This document shows, piece after piece, positions 23,029-31,474 of a stretch of DNA of 43,375 nucleotides. The stretch covers positions 1 through 43,375 of the forward strand of contig CAINDO010000405.1 of the NCBI GenBank assembly GCA_903847385.1. Direction: 5' to 3'. The notes beneath the pieces are model-generated. The model saw nothing but the letters and a program-made list of their open reading frames with translations. It was not told where the DNA came from and did not search any database. The first letter of the stretch is position 1. Every line of letters starts with the position of its first letter. Origin of the DNA: an uncultured Myxococcales bacterium. GTDB lineage: Bacteria > Myxococcota_A > Bradymonadia > UBA7976 > UBA1532. Position numbers and translations under genes: made by a program.

Positions 23029-26000
23029 TCACCCCTGGAACTTCTCCACGAACACGGTCACGGGCAGGCCCTCGAGCACCACCGCGCCGCTCACGGGCTC
23101 GCCCGTGCTCAGGTCGATGCGCACGGCGAGCACCTCGTCGGCCACATAGACCCGGTGCGCGTCCAGGGCGGCGCTCAGCGCGTCGTCCGTGCACCAGATC
23201 TGCAGCGCGATGCGGTCGGTCACCGCCAGGCCCGTGTCCTTGCGGATCTTCTGCACGCGGCTGACCACCTCGCGGGCGTGGCCCTCGGCGATCAGCTTCT
23301 CGTCCAGCGTCGTCTCCAGCGCGACGGTCAGCGCGCCGGCCGTCTCGATGACCACGTCGCCGCGGGCCGTGCGCGTCACGAGCACGTCCGCCAGCGTCAC
23401 GTTCGCGCCGGCGACTTCGAGCGCGCCGCCGTCCTGCAGCAGCGCGAACTGCTCGCGGCTCAGGGCGCCGATGAACGCCGCGGCCTCCTTCATGCGCTGC
23501 CCGAGCTTGGGCCCGAGCGTCTTGAAGTTGGCCTTGAAGGTCAGGCTCGCCAGATCGGCGTCGTCCCGAACCAGCGCGACCTCGCGCACGTTCAGCTCGT
23601 CCGCGATGAGCTCCCGGTGACGCTCCAGCGCGGCCAGGGCGCTGGTCTCGTGGTGCACGATGGTCACCCGTGCGAGCGGCTGCCGCGTCTTGAGTTTGTG
23701 CTTCTCGCGCAGCGCGCGGCCCAGGCCCACGGCCTCGCGGGTCAGGGCCACCTCGCGCTCCAGATCGGCGTCGATCAGCGCGGCGTCCACGGTGGGGTAG
23801 TCGCACAGGTGCACGCTGTCGCGCTCGCCCTCGACCACGCCCGGGGCCACGACCAGGTTCTGGTACAGGGCCTCGGACATGAAGGGCAACACGGGCGCGG
23901 TGAGCTTGCTGAAGGTCACCAGCGTCTCGTAGAGCGTGGCGTAGGCGCTCGCCTTGTCGCGGCGCGCCTCGGCGGTCGTCGCGCTGCGCCAGAACCGGCG
24001 CCGGCTCCGGCGGATGTACCAGTTGGTCAGGTGGTCGATGAAGCCCAGCATCGGGGGCACGACCTTGTACAGGTAGTAGCCCTCCATCTGCTCGTTCACC
24101 TCGCGCACCAGCGACTGCAGCACCGAGAGCAGCCAGCGGTCGAGCTCGGGGCGCTCGGCCACTGCCGGCGTGGCCTGCTCGCCCATGCCCGTGCCCGGGT
24201 GCCAGCCGTCGATGTTGGCGTACTGCACCAGGAACGACCAGGCGTTGCGCAGGGGCAGCAGCACGGTGCGCACGACCTCGCGCACGCCCGTCTCGCTGAA
24301 GCGCAGGGGCTCCGCGCGCACCACCGGCGAGCTGATCAGGTAGGCCCGCAGGGCGTCCGCGCCGTAGCTCTCCAGGATCAGCGCCGGATCCGGGTAGTTG
24401 CGCTTGGACTTGGACATCTTGCTGCCGTCCTCGGCCAGCACCAGGCCGTTGACGATGCAGTTCTTGAACGGGGGCGCGTCGAACAGGGCCGTGGAGAGCA
24501 CGAGCAGCGTGTAGAACCAGCCGCGGGTCTGGTCGAGGCCCTCGGCGATGAACTGCGCCGGGAAACGGTCGCCCCACTGCGCCGCGCGGGCGGCGTCGAA
24601 GGGGTAGTGGTCCTGGGCGTAGGGCATGGCGCCGGACTCGAACCAGCAGTCGAACACGTCCGGGATGCGCTTGGCGTTGGCCCCGCCGCAGCCCGAGCAC
24701 TTCACGTGCAGATGGTCGATGCGGTGGGGGTGGATGTCCGTCACGGGCTCGCCGGCGCCCGAGGCCGCCTCGAGCTCGGCGATGCTGCCCACGGCCGTGT
24801 CCACGCCGCAGTCCGGGCAGCTCCACACGGGGATGGGCGTGCCCCAGAACCGCTTGCGCGAGATGTTCCAGTCGCGGGCCTCGGCCAGCCAGTTGCCGAA
24901 ACGCTTGGCGCCCACGGCCTCGGGGACCCAGTGGATCGCCTCGTTGTGGGCCACCATGCGGTCGCGCAGGGCCTCGACCTTGACGAACCAGGCCGGCACC
25001 GTCTTGTAGATGAGGGGCGTGCCCGACCGCCAGCAGAAGGGGTAGCTGTGCTGGATGGTGTCGTGTTTGAAGACCGAGCCGCGGGCCTTCAGGTCGTGGA
25101 TGATGTGTTTGTCGGCCTCTTTGACGTTCTGGCCCACGTAGTCCGCGACGGCGGCCGTGAAGCGGCCCTCTTCGTCGACGGGATCCACGACGGGGATGCC
25201 GGCCTTTTTACAGGCCGCGAAGTCGTCCTCGCCGTAGGCCGGCGCCATGTGCACCAGGCCCGTGCCGTCCCCGGTCGTCACGTGGCCGCTGGGGATGACC
25301 TGGAACGCGTTCTCGGTGTCCGTGAAGTAGGGGAACAGCGGCGTGTACTTCACGCCCACCAGCTCCGCGCCCTTCATCGTGGCGAGCACCTCGGCGTCCT
25401 CGCCCAGCACGGTCTTCGAGCGTTCGGCCGCGACGATGTATACGTGGCCGTCGGCCTTGCGCCGGGCCCGCACGTAGTCGATCTCGGGGCCGACGGCCAC
25501 GCCCAGGTTCGAGGGCAGCGTCCAGGGGGTCGTCGTCCAGATCAGCAGCGCGGCGTCGTCGGCGTCCCCGATGATGGGCAGGCGCACGGTGAGCGCGGGG
25601 TCCTGTACGTCGCGGTAGTCGGAGTTGGCCTCGAAGTTGGACAGCGAGGTCGACAGCTTCCACGAGAAGGGCATCACGCGGCGGTCCTTGTAGACCAGGC
25701 CCTTGTCCCAGAGCTGCTTGAAGACCCACCAGACGCTCTCCATGAAGGCGGCGTCCATGGTCTTGTAGTCGTTCTCGAAGTCCACCCAGCGGCCGAGGCG
25801 CGTGACGACCTTCTCCCACTCCGCCGTGTACTTGAGCACGTTGGCGCGGCAGGCCTCGTTGAACTTGTCGACGCCGAACTCGCGCACGCTCGTCGGCCCG
25901 GAGAGCCCGAGCTCGCGCTCCATCTGGTTCTCGATGGGCAGGCCGTGCGTGTCCCAGCCGAAGCGGCGCTCCACCCGCATCCCGCGCATCGCCCAGTAGC

Positions 26001-26214
26001 GCGGCACGATGTCCTTCAGCGTCGACGCGACGAGGTGGCCGTAGTGCGGCAGGCCCGTGGCGAAGGGCGGCCCGTCGTAGAACACGTAGGCGGCGCTCTC
26101 GGGGCGCTGGGTCACGGAGCGCGCGAAGGCGTCCGTCCGCTGCCACAGCGCGAGCACGGTGTGCTCCAGCGCGGCGAAATCGACCTCGGCCTCGACGAAC
26201 GGAAAAGCGGGCAT
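23029..26214 (-). CDS. ileS: Isoleucyl-tRNA synthetase, type 2
   Basis: 1061 residues. The class I signature HIGH appears as PHYGHL (56-61) and KMSKS as KMSKSKRN (from about 599). The CP1 editing domain lies between, with TTTPWTLPSN (about residue 230) marking its threonine-rich site. The long C-terminal part and the overall sequence style (FYDGPPFATGLPHYGHL, GWDTHGLPIENQMERELG) fit the eukaryote-like IleS2 group, many of which are insensitive to mupirocin. It charges tRNA-Ile. The start has gaggggag upstream. The 65-bp gap to plsC is too short for a T-box leader, and none is seen. Confidence 0.95.
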   Translation of the reverse strand: MPAFPFVEAEVDFAALEHTVLALWQRTDAFARSVTQRPESAAYVFYDGPPFATGLPHYGHLVASTLKDIVPRYWAMRGMRVERRFGWDTHGLPIENQMERELGLSGPTSVREFGVDKFNEACRANVLKYTAEWEKVVTRLGRWVDFENDYKTMDAAFMESVWWVFKQLWDKGLVYKDRRVMPFSWKLSTSLSNFEANSDYRDVQDPALTVRLPIIGDADDAALLIWTTTPWTLPSNLGVAVGPEIDYVRARRKADGHVYIVAAERSKTVLGEDAEVLATMKGAELVGVKYTPLFPYFTDTENAFQVIPSGHVTTGDGTGLVHMAPAYGEDDFAACKKAGIPVVDPVDEEGRFTAAVADYVGQNVKEADKHIIHDLKARGSVFKHDTIQHSYPFCWRSGTPLIYKTVPAWFVKVEALRDRMVAHNEAIHWVPEAVGAKRFGNWLAEARDWNISRKRFWGTPIPVWSCPDCGVDTAVGSIAELEAASGAGEPVTDIHPHRIDHLHVKCSGCGGANAKRIPDVFDCWFESGAMPYAQDHYPFDAARAAQWGDRFPAQFIAEGLDQTRGWFYTLLVLSTALFDAPPFKNCIVNGLVLAEDGSKMSKSKRNYPDPALILESYGADALRAYLISSPVVRAEPLRFSETGVREVVRTVLLPLRNAWSFLVQYANIDGWHPGTGMGEQATPAVAERPELDRWLLSVLQSLVREVNEQMEGYYLYKVVPPMLGFIDHLTNWYIRRSRRRFWRSATTAEARRDKASAYATLYETLVTFSKLTAPVLPFMSEALYQNLVVAPGVVEGERDSVHLCDYPTVDAALIDADLEREVALTREAVGLGRALREKHKLKTRQPLARVTIVHHETSALAALERHRELIADELNVREVALVRDDADLASLTFKANFKTLGPKLGQRMKEAAAFIGALSREQFALLQDGGALEVAGANVTLADVLVTRTARGDVVIETAGALTVALETTLDEKLIAEGHAREVVSRVQKIRKDTGLAVTDRIALQIWCTDDALSAALDAHRVYVADEVLAVRIDLSTGEPVSGAVVLEGLPVTVFVEKFQG

Positions 26215-26279
26215 CGCGGGACTCCCCTCGAACACGGGTTTGCGGGCGGAGTACCCCAACGGCGCGCCCGCTGCAACGT

Positions 26280-27017
26280 TCAGGCGCAGTGCGCCCGCGC
26301 CTGCCGCCGCAGGTCCTCGACGATGCCCTGCACCCGCTCGGCCAGGGCGGGGGCGTCGTCCGGGCTCAGGCCGGTCGTACTCACGGGGGCCCCGACGAGC
26401 ACGTGGGCCCGCGCGGGGTGGATGCGCCACGAGCCCTTGGGCAGCGCGTGCCGCGTGCCGGCGAGGCCCACGGGCAGGATGTCCACGCCCTCCTCGATGG
26501 CCAGGCGGAACGCGCCGTGCCGAAAGGGGAGCAGGTCGTCGGTCTTGCTGCGCGTGCCCTCGGGGAAGATCAGGACGCTGACCTTGTTCCGCAGGACCGC
26601 GCGGCAGCCCTCCAGCGAGCGGCCCCGGCTGTTCTTGTCGCCGCGGTCCACCGCGATGTCCCCGACGATGGCCATGGACCAGCCGAACACGGGGATGCGG
26701 AAGAGCGCCCGCTTGGACAGGTACTTCATCTCCCAGGGCAGGTAGGAGAGCAGAAACGGGTCGAAGTTTGACTCGTGGTTGCTGACCACGATGTAGGGCT
26801 TGCGCGGATTGGCGGGCCGCTCGCCGCCCCAGGAGAAGCGCCACGCCGGATTCCCGCGCGCCGCGAACGAGCCCACGAACCGCGCCGTGCGCCCGACCAG
26901 GTAGCGCCCGCGATCGAAGGGCACGGTGACCGCGCCCACGAGCACGACGGCGAAGAAGTTCACCAGCAGGACGAACGACATCCAGAACCAGCTGTAGATC
27001 GAGAGCAGGACGATCAT
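26280..27017 (-). CDS. plsC: 1-acyl-sn-glycerol-3-phosphate acyltransferase (PlsC-like)
   Basis: 245 residues from ATG 27017, chosen so that the protein begins with a membrane helix (MIVLLSIYSWFWMSFVLLV); an upstream start would add an unrelated Pro/Arg leader. The acyltransferase motifs are NHESNFDPF (catalytic His and Asp, motif I), GDIAVDRG (motif II), FPEGTRS (motif III) and VGLAGTRHALPKG (motif IV). It would make phosphatidic acid at the inner membrane. It is divergent from mlaE, another envelope-lipid gene, across 83 bp. Confidence 0.9.
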   Translation of the reverse strand: MIVLLSIYSWFWMSFVLLVNFFAVVLVGAVTVPFDRGRYLVGRTARFVGSFAARGNPAWRFSWGGERPANPRKPYIVVSNHESNFDPFLLSYLPWEMKYLSKRALFRIPVFGWSMAIVGDIAVDRGDKNSRGRSLEGCRAVLRNKVSVLIFPEGTRSKTDDLLPFRHGAFRLAIEEGVDILPVGLAGTRHALPKGSWRIHPARAHVLVGAPVSTTGLSPDDAPALAERVQGIVEDLRRQARAHCA

Positions 27018-27063
27018 GGGCCCGCATCGTGGCAGCGCCGGCGCCCGAGGGCAATCAGGTCCG

Positions 27064-27092
27064 TTGACACCTTGGAACCGGGACTGCGACAA
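27064..27092 (+). promoter_or_regulatory. Possible promoter of mlaE-mlaD
   Basis: A perfect TTGACA (27064-27069) is followed 17 bp later by a poor -10 (cgacaa, 27087-27092). The start site would then almost coincide with the ATG at 27101. Included because two other genes here use TTGACA with the same 17-bp spacing. Confidence 0.25.
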
Positions 27093-27100
27093 CGCCCCAC

Positions 27101-27874
27101 ATGAAGCGCAGGATCACCGAGCTCGGGCAGAAGACCATCGACGCCGTCGAGGCCGTCGGTCAGGCCACGATGCTCCTGATCGAGACGCTCGTCTGGACGG
27201 TGCGCCCGCCCTACCGCTTCCGCCTGCTCTTTCAGGCCATGGAGTTCGTCGGCGTCGGCAGCCTGTTCATCGTGATGCTCACGGGCCTGTTCACCGGCGC
27301 GGTCTTCGCGCTCCAGGGCGCCGGGGCGTTCAAGCTCTTCAACGCCGAGAGCCTCGTGGGCTCCACGGTGGCCATCTCGCTCGCGCGGGAGCTCTCGCCC
27401 GTGCTGACGGGCCTCATGGTCACGGGGCGGGCGGGCAGCGGCATCGCCACGGAGCTCGGCACCATGAAGGTCACCGAGCAGATCGACGCGCTCTACACCA
27501 TGGCGGTCAACCCCGTGCAGTACCTGATCGTCCCGCGGTTCCTGGCGGGGCTCATCATGGTGCCGGTGCTCAGCGCGCTGTTCACGCTCATCGGCATGGC
27601 GGGCGCCTACTTCGTCGGCGTCGTGCTCCTCAACATCGACAAGGGCATCTTCCTCGGCAAGACGCGCTGGTTCGTCGACCCCGAGGACCTGATGAGCGGG
27701 ATCATCAAGGCCTTCGTCTTCGGCGGGATCTTGACGATGGTGGGGTGCTACAAGGGCTACTACGCCAGCGGCGGCGCCCGCGGCGTCGGCCTGGCGACCA
27801 CGCAGGCCGTGGTCTACGGCAGCGTGCTCATCCTGGTGGCGGACTACTTCCTGACGGCGCTGATGTTCAAATGA
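27101..27874 (+). CDS. mlaE: MlaE-type ABC transporter permease
   Basis: 257 residues with five or so membrane helices. Family hallmarks are FALQGAGAFKLFNAESLVG, SLARELSPVLTGLMVTGR, GSGIATELGTMKVTEQIDAL (the cytoplasmic coupling helix that contacts the ATPase) and PRFLAGLIMVPVL. MlaE permeases move phospholipids between the inner membrane and periplasmic MCE proteins. The stop overlaps the next ATG (ATGA, 27871-27874). The usual ATPase gene mlaF is not next to it. Confidence 0.93.
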   Translation: MKRRITELGQKTIDAVEAVGQATMLLIETLVWTVRPPYRFRLLFQAMEFVGVGSLFIVMLTGLFTGAVFALQGAGAFKLFNAESLVGSTVAISLARELSPVLTGLMVTGRAGSGIATELGTMKVTEQIDALYTMAVNPVQYLIVPRFLAGLIMVPVLSALFTLIGMAGAYFVGVVLLNIDKGIFLGKTRWFVDPEDLMSGIIKAFVFGGILTMVGCYKGYYASGGARGVGLATTQAVVYGSVLILVADYFLTALMFK

Positions 27875-29358
27875 AAGAGATCCTCACGCCGTTCAAGGTC
27901 GGGCTCGTCGTCCTCATCGGCGTCGCCGCCTTCATCTACATGGTCGGCCAGGTGCGCGAGGGCATCGGCGACGACCCCTCGGGGTACCGGGTCTACTGCG
28001 TCTTCGACGACGTCAGCGGCCTCGTCGAGAAGTCCCGCGTGGTCATCGCCGGCATCAACATCGGGCAGATCGACAAGATCGAGCTCGACGGCGAGCGCGC
28101 CCGGGTCTGGGTGAAGGTCAACACGCCCCTGAAGTCGGACGCCACCGTCGCCAAGAAGCAGGCCAGCCTGCTCGGCGAGTACTACCTGGCGCTCACGCCG
28201 GGCTACAAGGGCACGCCGTTGAAAGACGGCGACGAGATCAAACGCATTCTGACCGATGTCGCGCCCGCGGACCTGGTCAACGAGCTCAAGGTCATCGCCG
28301 AGAACGTGCGCGAGATCACCGGCAGCGTGCGCGCCGTCATCTCCAGCAAGGACGGCGAGCAGAAGCTGGCCCAGATCCTGGACAACATCAACGGCAGCGT
28401 CGCCGAGGTGAACCGGATGATGGGCGCCAACGGGCCCAAGGTCGACCGCATCGTCGACAACGTCACCGAGGTCAGCGAGCAGGCCTCGGGCATCACGTCG
28501 GACTTCCGGCGGGACGCCAAGGCCGTCATGGCGGACGTCAAGGCCGTCACGAACGAGATCCGCGGCATCGTCGGCAAGAACAGCGGCAACGTCGAAGAGG
28601 GCTTCGCCAGCGTCAAGGGCGCGGTCAGCCGCCTGCAGAGCGCCATGGACAAACTCGATGGCACGCTCGACCGCACGCAGTCCATCGCCACCAAGATCGA
28701 CAACGGGCAGGGCACCATCGGTCGCCTCGTCAACGACGACAAGCTCATCAACGGCCTGACGGACGTGGTGGACGAGTCCAGCCGTTTCATCAAGAAGATC
28801 ACGCGCTTGCAGACGATCGTCGCCCTGCGCAGCGAGTACTACCTGGGCGAGACGGCCGTGAAGAACTACTTCAGCCTCAAGCTCCAGCCCAAACCCGACA
28901 AGTACTACATGCTGCAGCTCATCGACGATCCGCGCGGCCGCTCGATGTACCGCGAGACGGTCACCAACACGACGGACTCGACCAAGAACCCGGTCATCCG
29001 CGAGCAGCAGACCATCACCGAGGACCGCTTCCGCTTCTCGCTCGAGTACGCCAAGCGCTTCTACTTCGTCACGGGCCGCATCGGCATCATCGAGAACACC
29101 GGCGGCCTCGGCCTCGACGTCCACCTGCTCGACGACGACCTCGAGCTCTCGGCGGACATCTTCTCCTTCGATGACAACGTGAACCCCCGCATCAAGATGT
29201 GGGGCCTCTACACGTTCTTCACGCATCTGTACGTGGCGGCCGGCATCGACGACGTCTGGAACGCCGACCAGACCGATTTCTTCATCGGTGCGGGCCTCTC
29301 CTTCGACGACGAGGACCTCAAGGCCCTCCTCACGACGACGGGCGCGCCGAGTCTCTAG
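27871..29358 (+). CDS. mlaD: MCE/MlaD-domain lipid-transport protein with extra C-terminal domain
   Basis: 495 residues. A single N-terminal membrane anchor (about 8-27) is followed by one MCE domain (about 35-120: VFDDVSGLVEKSRVVIAGINIGQI, GEYYLALTPG). Then comes a long helical region (about 135-310) with heptad-like spacing, and a C-terminal beta-rich domain (about 320-490) with alternating strands such as FSLEYAKRFYFVTGRIGI and TFFTHLYVAAGI. MlaD proteins form hexameric lipid channels in the periplasm; the helical part could extend the tunnel. The C-terminal domain, larger than in E. coli MlaD, could reach the outer membrane. Coupled to mlaE by ATGA. Confidence 0.88.
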   Translation: MKEILTPFKVGLVVLIGVAAFIYMVGQVREGIGDDPSGYRVYCVFDDVSGLVEKSRVVIAGINIGQIDKIELDGERARVWVKVNTPLKSDATVAKKQASLLGEYYLALTPGYKGTPLKDGDEIKRILTDVAPADLVNELKVIAENVREITGSVRAVISSKDGEQKLAQILDNINGSVAEVNRMMGANGPKVDRIVDNVTEVSEQASGITSDFRRDAKAVMADVKAVTNEIRGIVGKNSGNVEEGFASVKGAVSRLQSAMDKLDGTLDRTQSIATKIDNGQGTIGRLVNDDKLINGLTDVVDESSRFIKKITRLQTIVALRSEYYLGETAVKNYFSLKLQPKPDKYYMLQLIDDPRGRSMYRETVTNTTDSTKNPVIREQQTITEDRFRFSLEYAKRFYFVTGRIGIIENTGGLGLDVHLLDDDLELSADIFSFDDNVNPRIKMWGLYTFFTHLYVAAGIDDVWNADQTDFFIGAGLSFDDEDLKALLTTTGAPSL

Positions 29359-29376
29359 CAGATTTCCGCATGCCAA

Positions 29377-29405
29377 TTGACATTTGGGACCTCGGCCTGT
29401 AGCTT
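29377..29405 (+). promoter_or_regulatory. Promoter of the yceD-rpmF-plsX-fabH operon
   Basis: TTGACA (29377-29382), a 17-bp spacer and TAGCTT (29400-29405) sit in the 77-bp gap before yceD. The implied start site is about 25 bases before the ATG at 29436. The AT-rich patch stands out from the surrounding GC-rich DNA. Confidence 0.6.
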
Positions 29406-29435
29406 CCCGCGTCCCTTGTTTCCCCAAAGTCTCCG

Positions 29436-30020
29436 ATGACGCCCCTCGACCTCCAATTCCGCCTCGACGATCTGCAGGAAGACCCGCGTGAGTTCCGCGG
29501 CCAGATCGCGACCGAAGCCCTCGACGAAGTGCTCAAGGGCATGATCGGCGAGCTCGGCTTCCGGGCCCAGGGCCCGGCGGTGGTCACGGGCAACGTCTAC
29601 CGGTCGCGGCGGGACGTCTTCGTCGAGGCCGAGATCACCGTCGCCGTCGGTTACGACTGCGTGCGCTGCCTCGACCCTCTGGTCTTCAAGTTCGAGAGCA
29701 AGGTTCGCCACCTGCTGGTCCCCGGCAAGCGCGAGGCCGCGCCCACGGGCGAGGTCGCCCTCGACGCCGAGGACGCCGCGGACGCGGACGACGATCTCGA
29801 CTGCTACGAGGGCGACACCATCGACCTCGTGCCCATTCTCCGCGAGGACATCCTCCTGGAGATGCCCATGAATCCCACCTGCGTCGAGTCGCAGGGCGCC
29901 GCGTGCGCCCGCTTCGAGCAGGTCCTCTCGGCCGTCTCCTCGACGCCCGAGGCCGAGCCCGAGGCCGCCATCGACCCGCGATGGGCCCCGTTGCTCGAAT
30001 TGAAGAAGAAGCTCAGCTGA
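29436..30020 (+). CDS. yceD: YceD/DUF177 family protein
   Basis: 194 residues. The family core appears as GNVYRSRRDVFVEAEITV, then YDCVRCLDPLVFKFE with the conserved C-x-x-C, an acidic middle (EDAADADDDLD), and IDLVPILREDILLEMPMNPTC. YceD/DUF177 proteins sit next to rpmF in most bacteria and are linked to 23S rRNA processing or accumulation in plants and bacteria. Here rpmF follows after 57 bp, which supports the call. Confidence 0.9.
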   Translation: MTPLDLQFRLDDLQEDPREFRGQIATEALDEVLKGMIGELGFRAQGPAVVTGNVYRSRRDVFVEAEITVAVGYDCVRCLDPLVFKFESKVRHLLVPGKREAAPTGEVALDAEDAADADDDLDCYEGDTIDLVPILREDILLEMPMNPTCVESQGAACARFEQVLSAVSSTPEAEPEAAIDPRWAPLLELKKKLS

Positions 30021-30077
30021 TTTTCTGACGCCAAAACGCACGGCCCGACGGCCGTTTGCCCTTCCGGAGGTCTTTCC

Positions 30078-30266
30078 GTGGCAGTACCCAAGAAACGGAA
30101 GTCTCGCTCCAAGCGAGACATGCGTCGCGCGACGCACAAGATCAGCGCGGCCGTCTTCAACGAGTGCGAGAAGTGCGGCGCCCCCAAGCAGCCCCATCGG
30201 GTCTGCGGCGCTTGCGGCTGGTACAACGACCGCTACGTCCTCGAGACGAAAGAGGTCGAGGGCTGA
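30078..30266 (+). CDS. rpmF: 50S ribosomal protein L32
   Basis: 62 residues from a GTG with ccggagg eight bases upstream. It begins MAVPKKRKSRSKRDMRRA, the typical basic L32 start, and keeps all four zinc-ribbon cysteines (C30, C33, C43, C46). It is the C+ form of L32, not the zinc-independent form induced by zinc starvation. plsX begins 32 bp later. Confidence 0.97.
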   Translation: MAVPKKRKSRSKRDMRRATHKISAAVFNECEKCGAPKQPHRVCGACGWYNDRYVLETKEVEG

Positions 30267-30298
30267 ACGGCCCGCCGTCCGCGGCCCTCGATCTACCC

Positions 30299-31297
30299 GT
30301 GGCGGTCGACGCCATGGGGGGCGACCACGGTCCCGCGGTCGTCGTCGAGGGCGCTCTCCGCGCGATTGAAAGCGGTTTCGGCCCCGTCGTCCTGGTGGGC
30401 GACGAGGCCCGTATCCGACCCGAACTTCAACGTCGCGGCGCTCCGCCCGCGCTGTGCACGGTCTGCCATGCCCCCGATTCGGTGGGTATGGACGAGTCGC
30501 CGGCCAAGGTGGCGCGCTCGCGTCGCAAGAGCTCGCTCCACCTGGGGCTGGGACTCGTGCGCGACGCGCAGGCCGCGGGGTTCTTCTCCGCCGGCAACAG
30601 CGGCGCCGTGCTCGCCGTGGCCATCCTCACGCTCCGGCGGCTGGGCGGCTGCGAGCGGCCCGCCATCGCCGCGGTGCTGCCCTCGCTGCGCGCGCCCATC
30701 GTCCTGCTGGACGTCGGGGCCAACGCCGAGTGCCGCAGCGCGCACCTGGTGCAGTTCGCGCACATGGGGGCGGCCTACGCGCAGGTGCATCTGGGGCGCA
30801 GCCGGCCCACGGTGGGTCTGCTCTCCAACGGCACCGAGACGAGCAAGGGCACCGAGGTCCTGCGGGACGCCCACGACCGCCTCGCCGCCTCGAAGCTGGC
30901 CTACGCCGGCTTCATCGAGGGCCGGGACGTGCCCCAGGGCGTGGTGGACGTCGTGGTGACGGACGGCTTCACGGGCAACGTGGTGCTCAAGCTGAGCGAG
31001 GGCATCTCGCTCGCGCTGATGGACCGCGTCCGCACGACGCTCACGCAGACGCTCCTGGGCACGGTGGGCGGCGCGCTCGTCAAACACTCGCTGCGCTCCC
31101 TGCGGGCCGAGCTCGACTGGGCCAAGGTCGGCGGCGCGCCGCTGCTGGGCGTCGACGGCGTCACGGTGGTCGGCCACGGCGCGTCCACGCCCGAGGCCGT
31201 CGCCAGCGGCATCGGCCTGACCCGCACGCTGGCCCGCGAGCGCCTGGTCGGCCGCCTGGACGAAGCGCTCGGCGCCCTGGCGCCCGTGGGCACATGA
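30299..31297 (+). CDS. plsX: Phosphate acyltransferase PlsX
   Basis: 332 residues from GTG 30299, chosen because it gives the standard start (M)AVDAMGGDHGP; no strong ribosome site is visible, so it may be translated by coupling to rpmF. Other motifs are GNSGAVLAVAILTLRRL, LLDVGANAECR, LLSNGTETSKGTE and VVVTDGFTGNVVLKLSEG. PlsX converts acyl-ACP to acyl-phosphate for phospholipid synthesis. Its TGA shares bases with an ATG (ATGA at 31294-31297) that opens the micro-ORF chain leading to fabH. Confidence 0.95.
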   Translation: MAVDAMGGDHGPAVVVEGALRAIESGFGPVVLVGDEARIRPELQRRGAPPALCTVCHAPDSVGMDESPAKVARSRRKSSLHLGLGLVRDAQAAGFFSAGNSGAVLAVAILTLRRLGGCERPAIAAVLPSLRAPIVLLDVGANAECRSAHLVQFAHMGAAYAQVHLGRSRPTVGLLSNGTETSKGTEVLRDAHDRLAASKLAYAGFIEGRDVPQGVVDVVVTDGFTGNVVLKLSEGISLALMDRVRTTLTQTLLGTVGGALVKHSLRSLRAELDWAKVGGAPLLGVDGVTVVGHGASTPEAVASGIGLTRTLARERLVGRLDEALGALAPVGT

Positions 31298-31322
31298 GCG
31301 CAGCGGGCGGGGGGGCGGAGCC
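31294..31322 (+). repeat. Short (29-bp) copy of the plsX-fabH repeat
   Basis: It equals the 74-bp unit with 45 bp removed between two internal GCGCAGC direct repeats. It begins on the ATG overlapping the plsX stop. Confidence 0.85.
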
Positions 31323-31326
31323 ATGA
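31294..31326 (+). CDS. Micro-ORF 0 (10 codons) overlapping plsX stop
   Basis: It reads MSAAGGGAEP. Its ATG overlaps the plsX TGA and its TGA overlaps the ATG of micro-ORF 1. It differs from the longer copies by loss of exactly 15 codons. Whether it is translated, or only passes ribosomes along, cannot be told from sequence. Confidence 0.35.
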   Translation: MSAAGGGAEP

Positions 31327-31396
31327 GCGCAGCCGAAGGCGGAGCGAGGGCCCCCTCGGGGGGGCCGTCCCGCGCAGCGGGCGGGGGGGCGGAGCC
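31323..31396 (+). repeat. 74-bp repeat unit, copy 1
   Basis: It is identical to copy 2 except at one base (gcgagggcc here, gcgagagcc in copy 2). It holds a strong hairpin: GGCCCCC (31349-31355), loop TCGG, GGGGGCC (31360-31366). A 74-bp unit is not a multiple of three, but it equals a 78-nt ORF minus a four-base ATGA overlap. Confidence 0.95.
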
Positions 31397-31400
31397 ATGA
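31323..31400 (+). CDS. Micro-ORF 1 (25 codons) in repeat copy 1
   Basis: It begins MSAAEGGARAPSGGP and ends AGGGAEP. It is linked to micro-ORF 0 and micro-ORF 2 by ATGA overlaps. No function is recognised; Ala/Gly-rich composition suggests the peptide itself may not matter. Confidence 0.35.
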   Translation: MSAAEGGARAPSGGPSRAAGGGAEP

Positions 31401-31470
31401 GCGCAGCCGAAGGCGGAGCGAGAGCCCCCTCGGGGGGGCCGTCCCGCGCAGCGGGCGGGGGGGCGGAGCC
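31397..31470 (+). repeat. 74-bp repeat unit, copy 2
   Basis: It follows copy 1 directly and ends at the base before the fabH ATG. It holds the same GGCCCCC-TCGG-GGGGGCC hairpin (31423-31440). Confidence 0.95.
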
Positions 31471-31474
31471 ATGA
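31397..31474 (+). CDS. Micro-ORF 2 (25 codons) overlapping fabH start
   Basis: It encodes the same peptide as micro-ORF 1, because the one base difference (AGG to AGA, both Arg) is silent. Its TGA overlaps the ATG of fabH (ATGA, 31471-31474). Confidence 0.35.
   Translation: MSAAEGGARAPSGGPSRAAGGGAEP

Noticed and set aside
26215..26279. T-box leader for ileS
   Set aside because: The gap is only 65 bp with no T-box motif or antiterminator structure.
22744..26745. 1333-codon open frame antisense to ileS and the dipeptidase
   Set aside because: Its translation is rich in Arg, Gly, His, Val and Ala with no domain, and it lies opposite well-identified ileS and M20 genes; long antisense frames are expected at this GC content.
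31294..31470. CRISPR-like array
   Set aside because: The units are direct tandem repeats without unique spacers and no cas genes are present.
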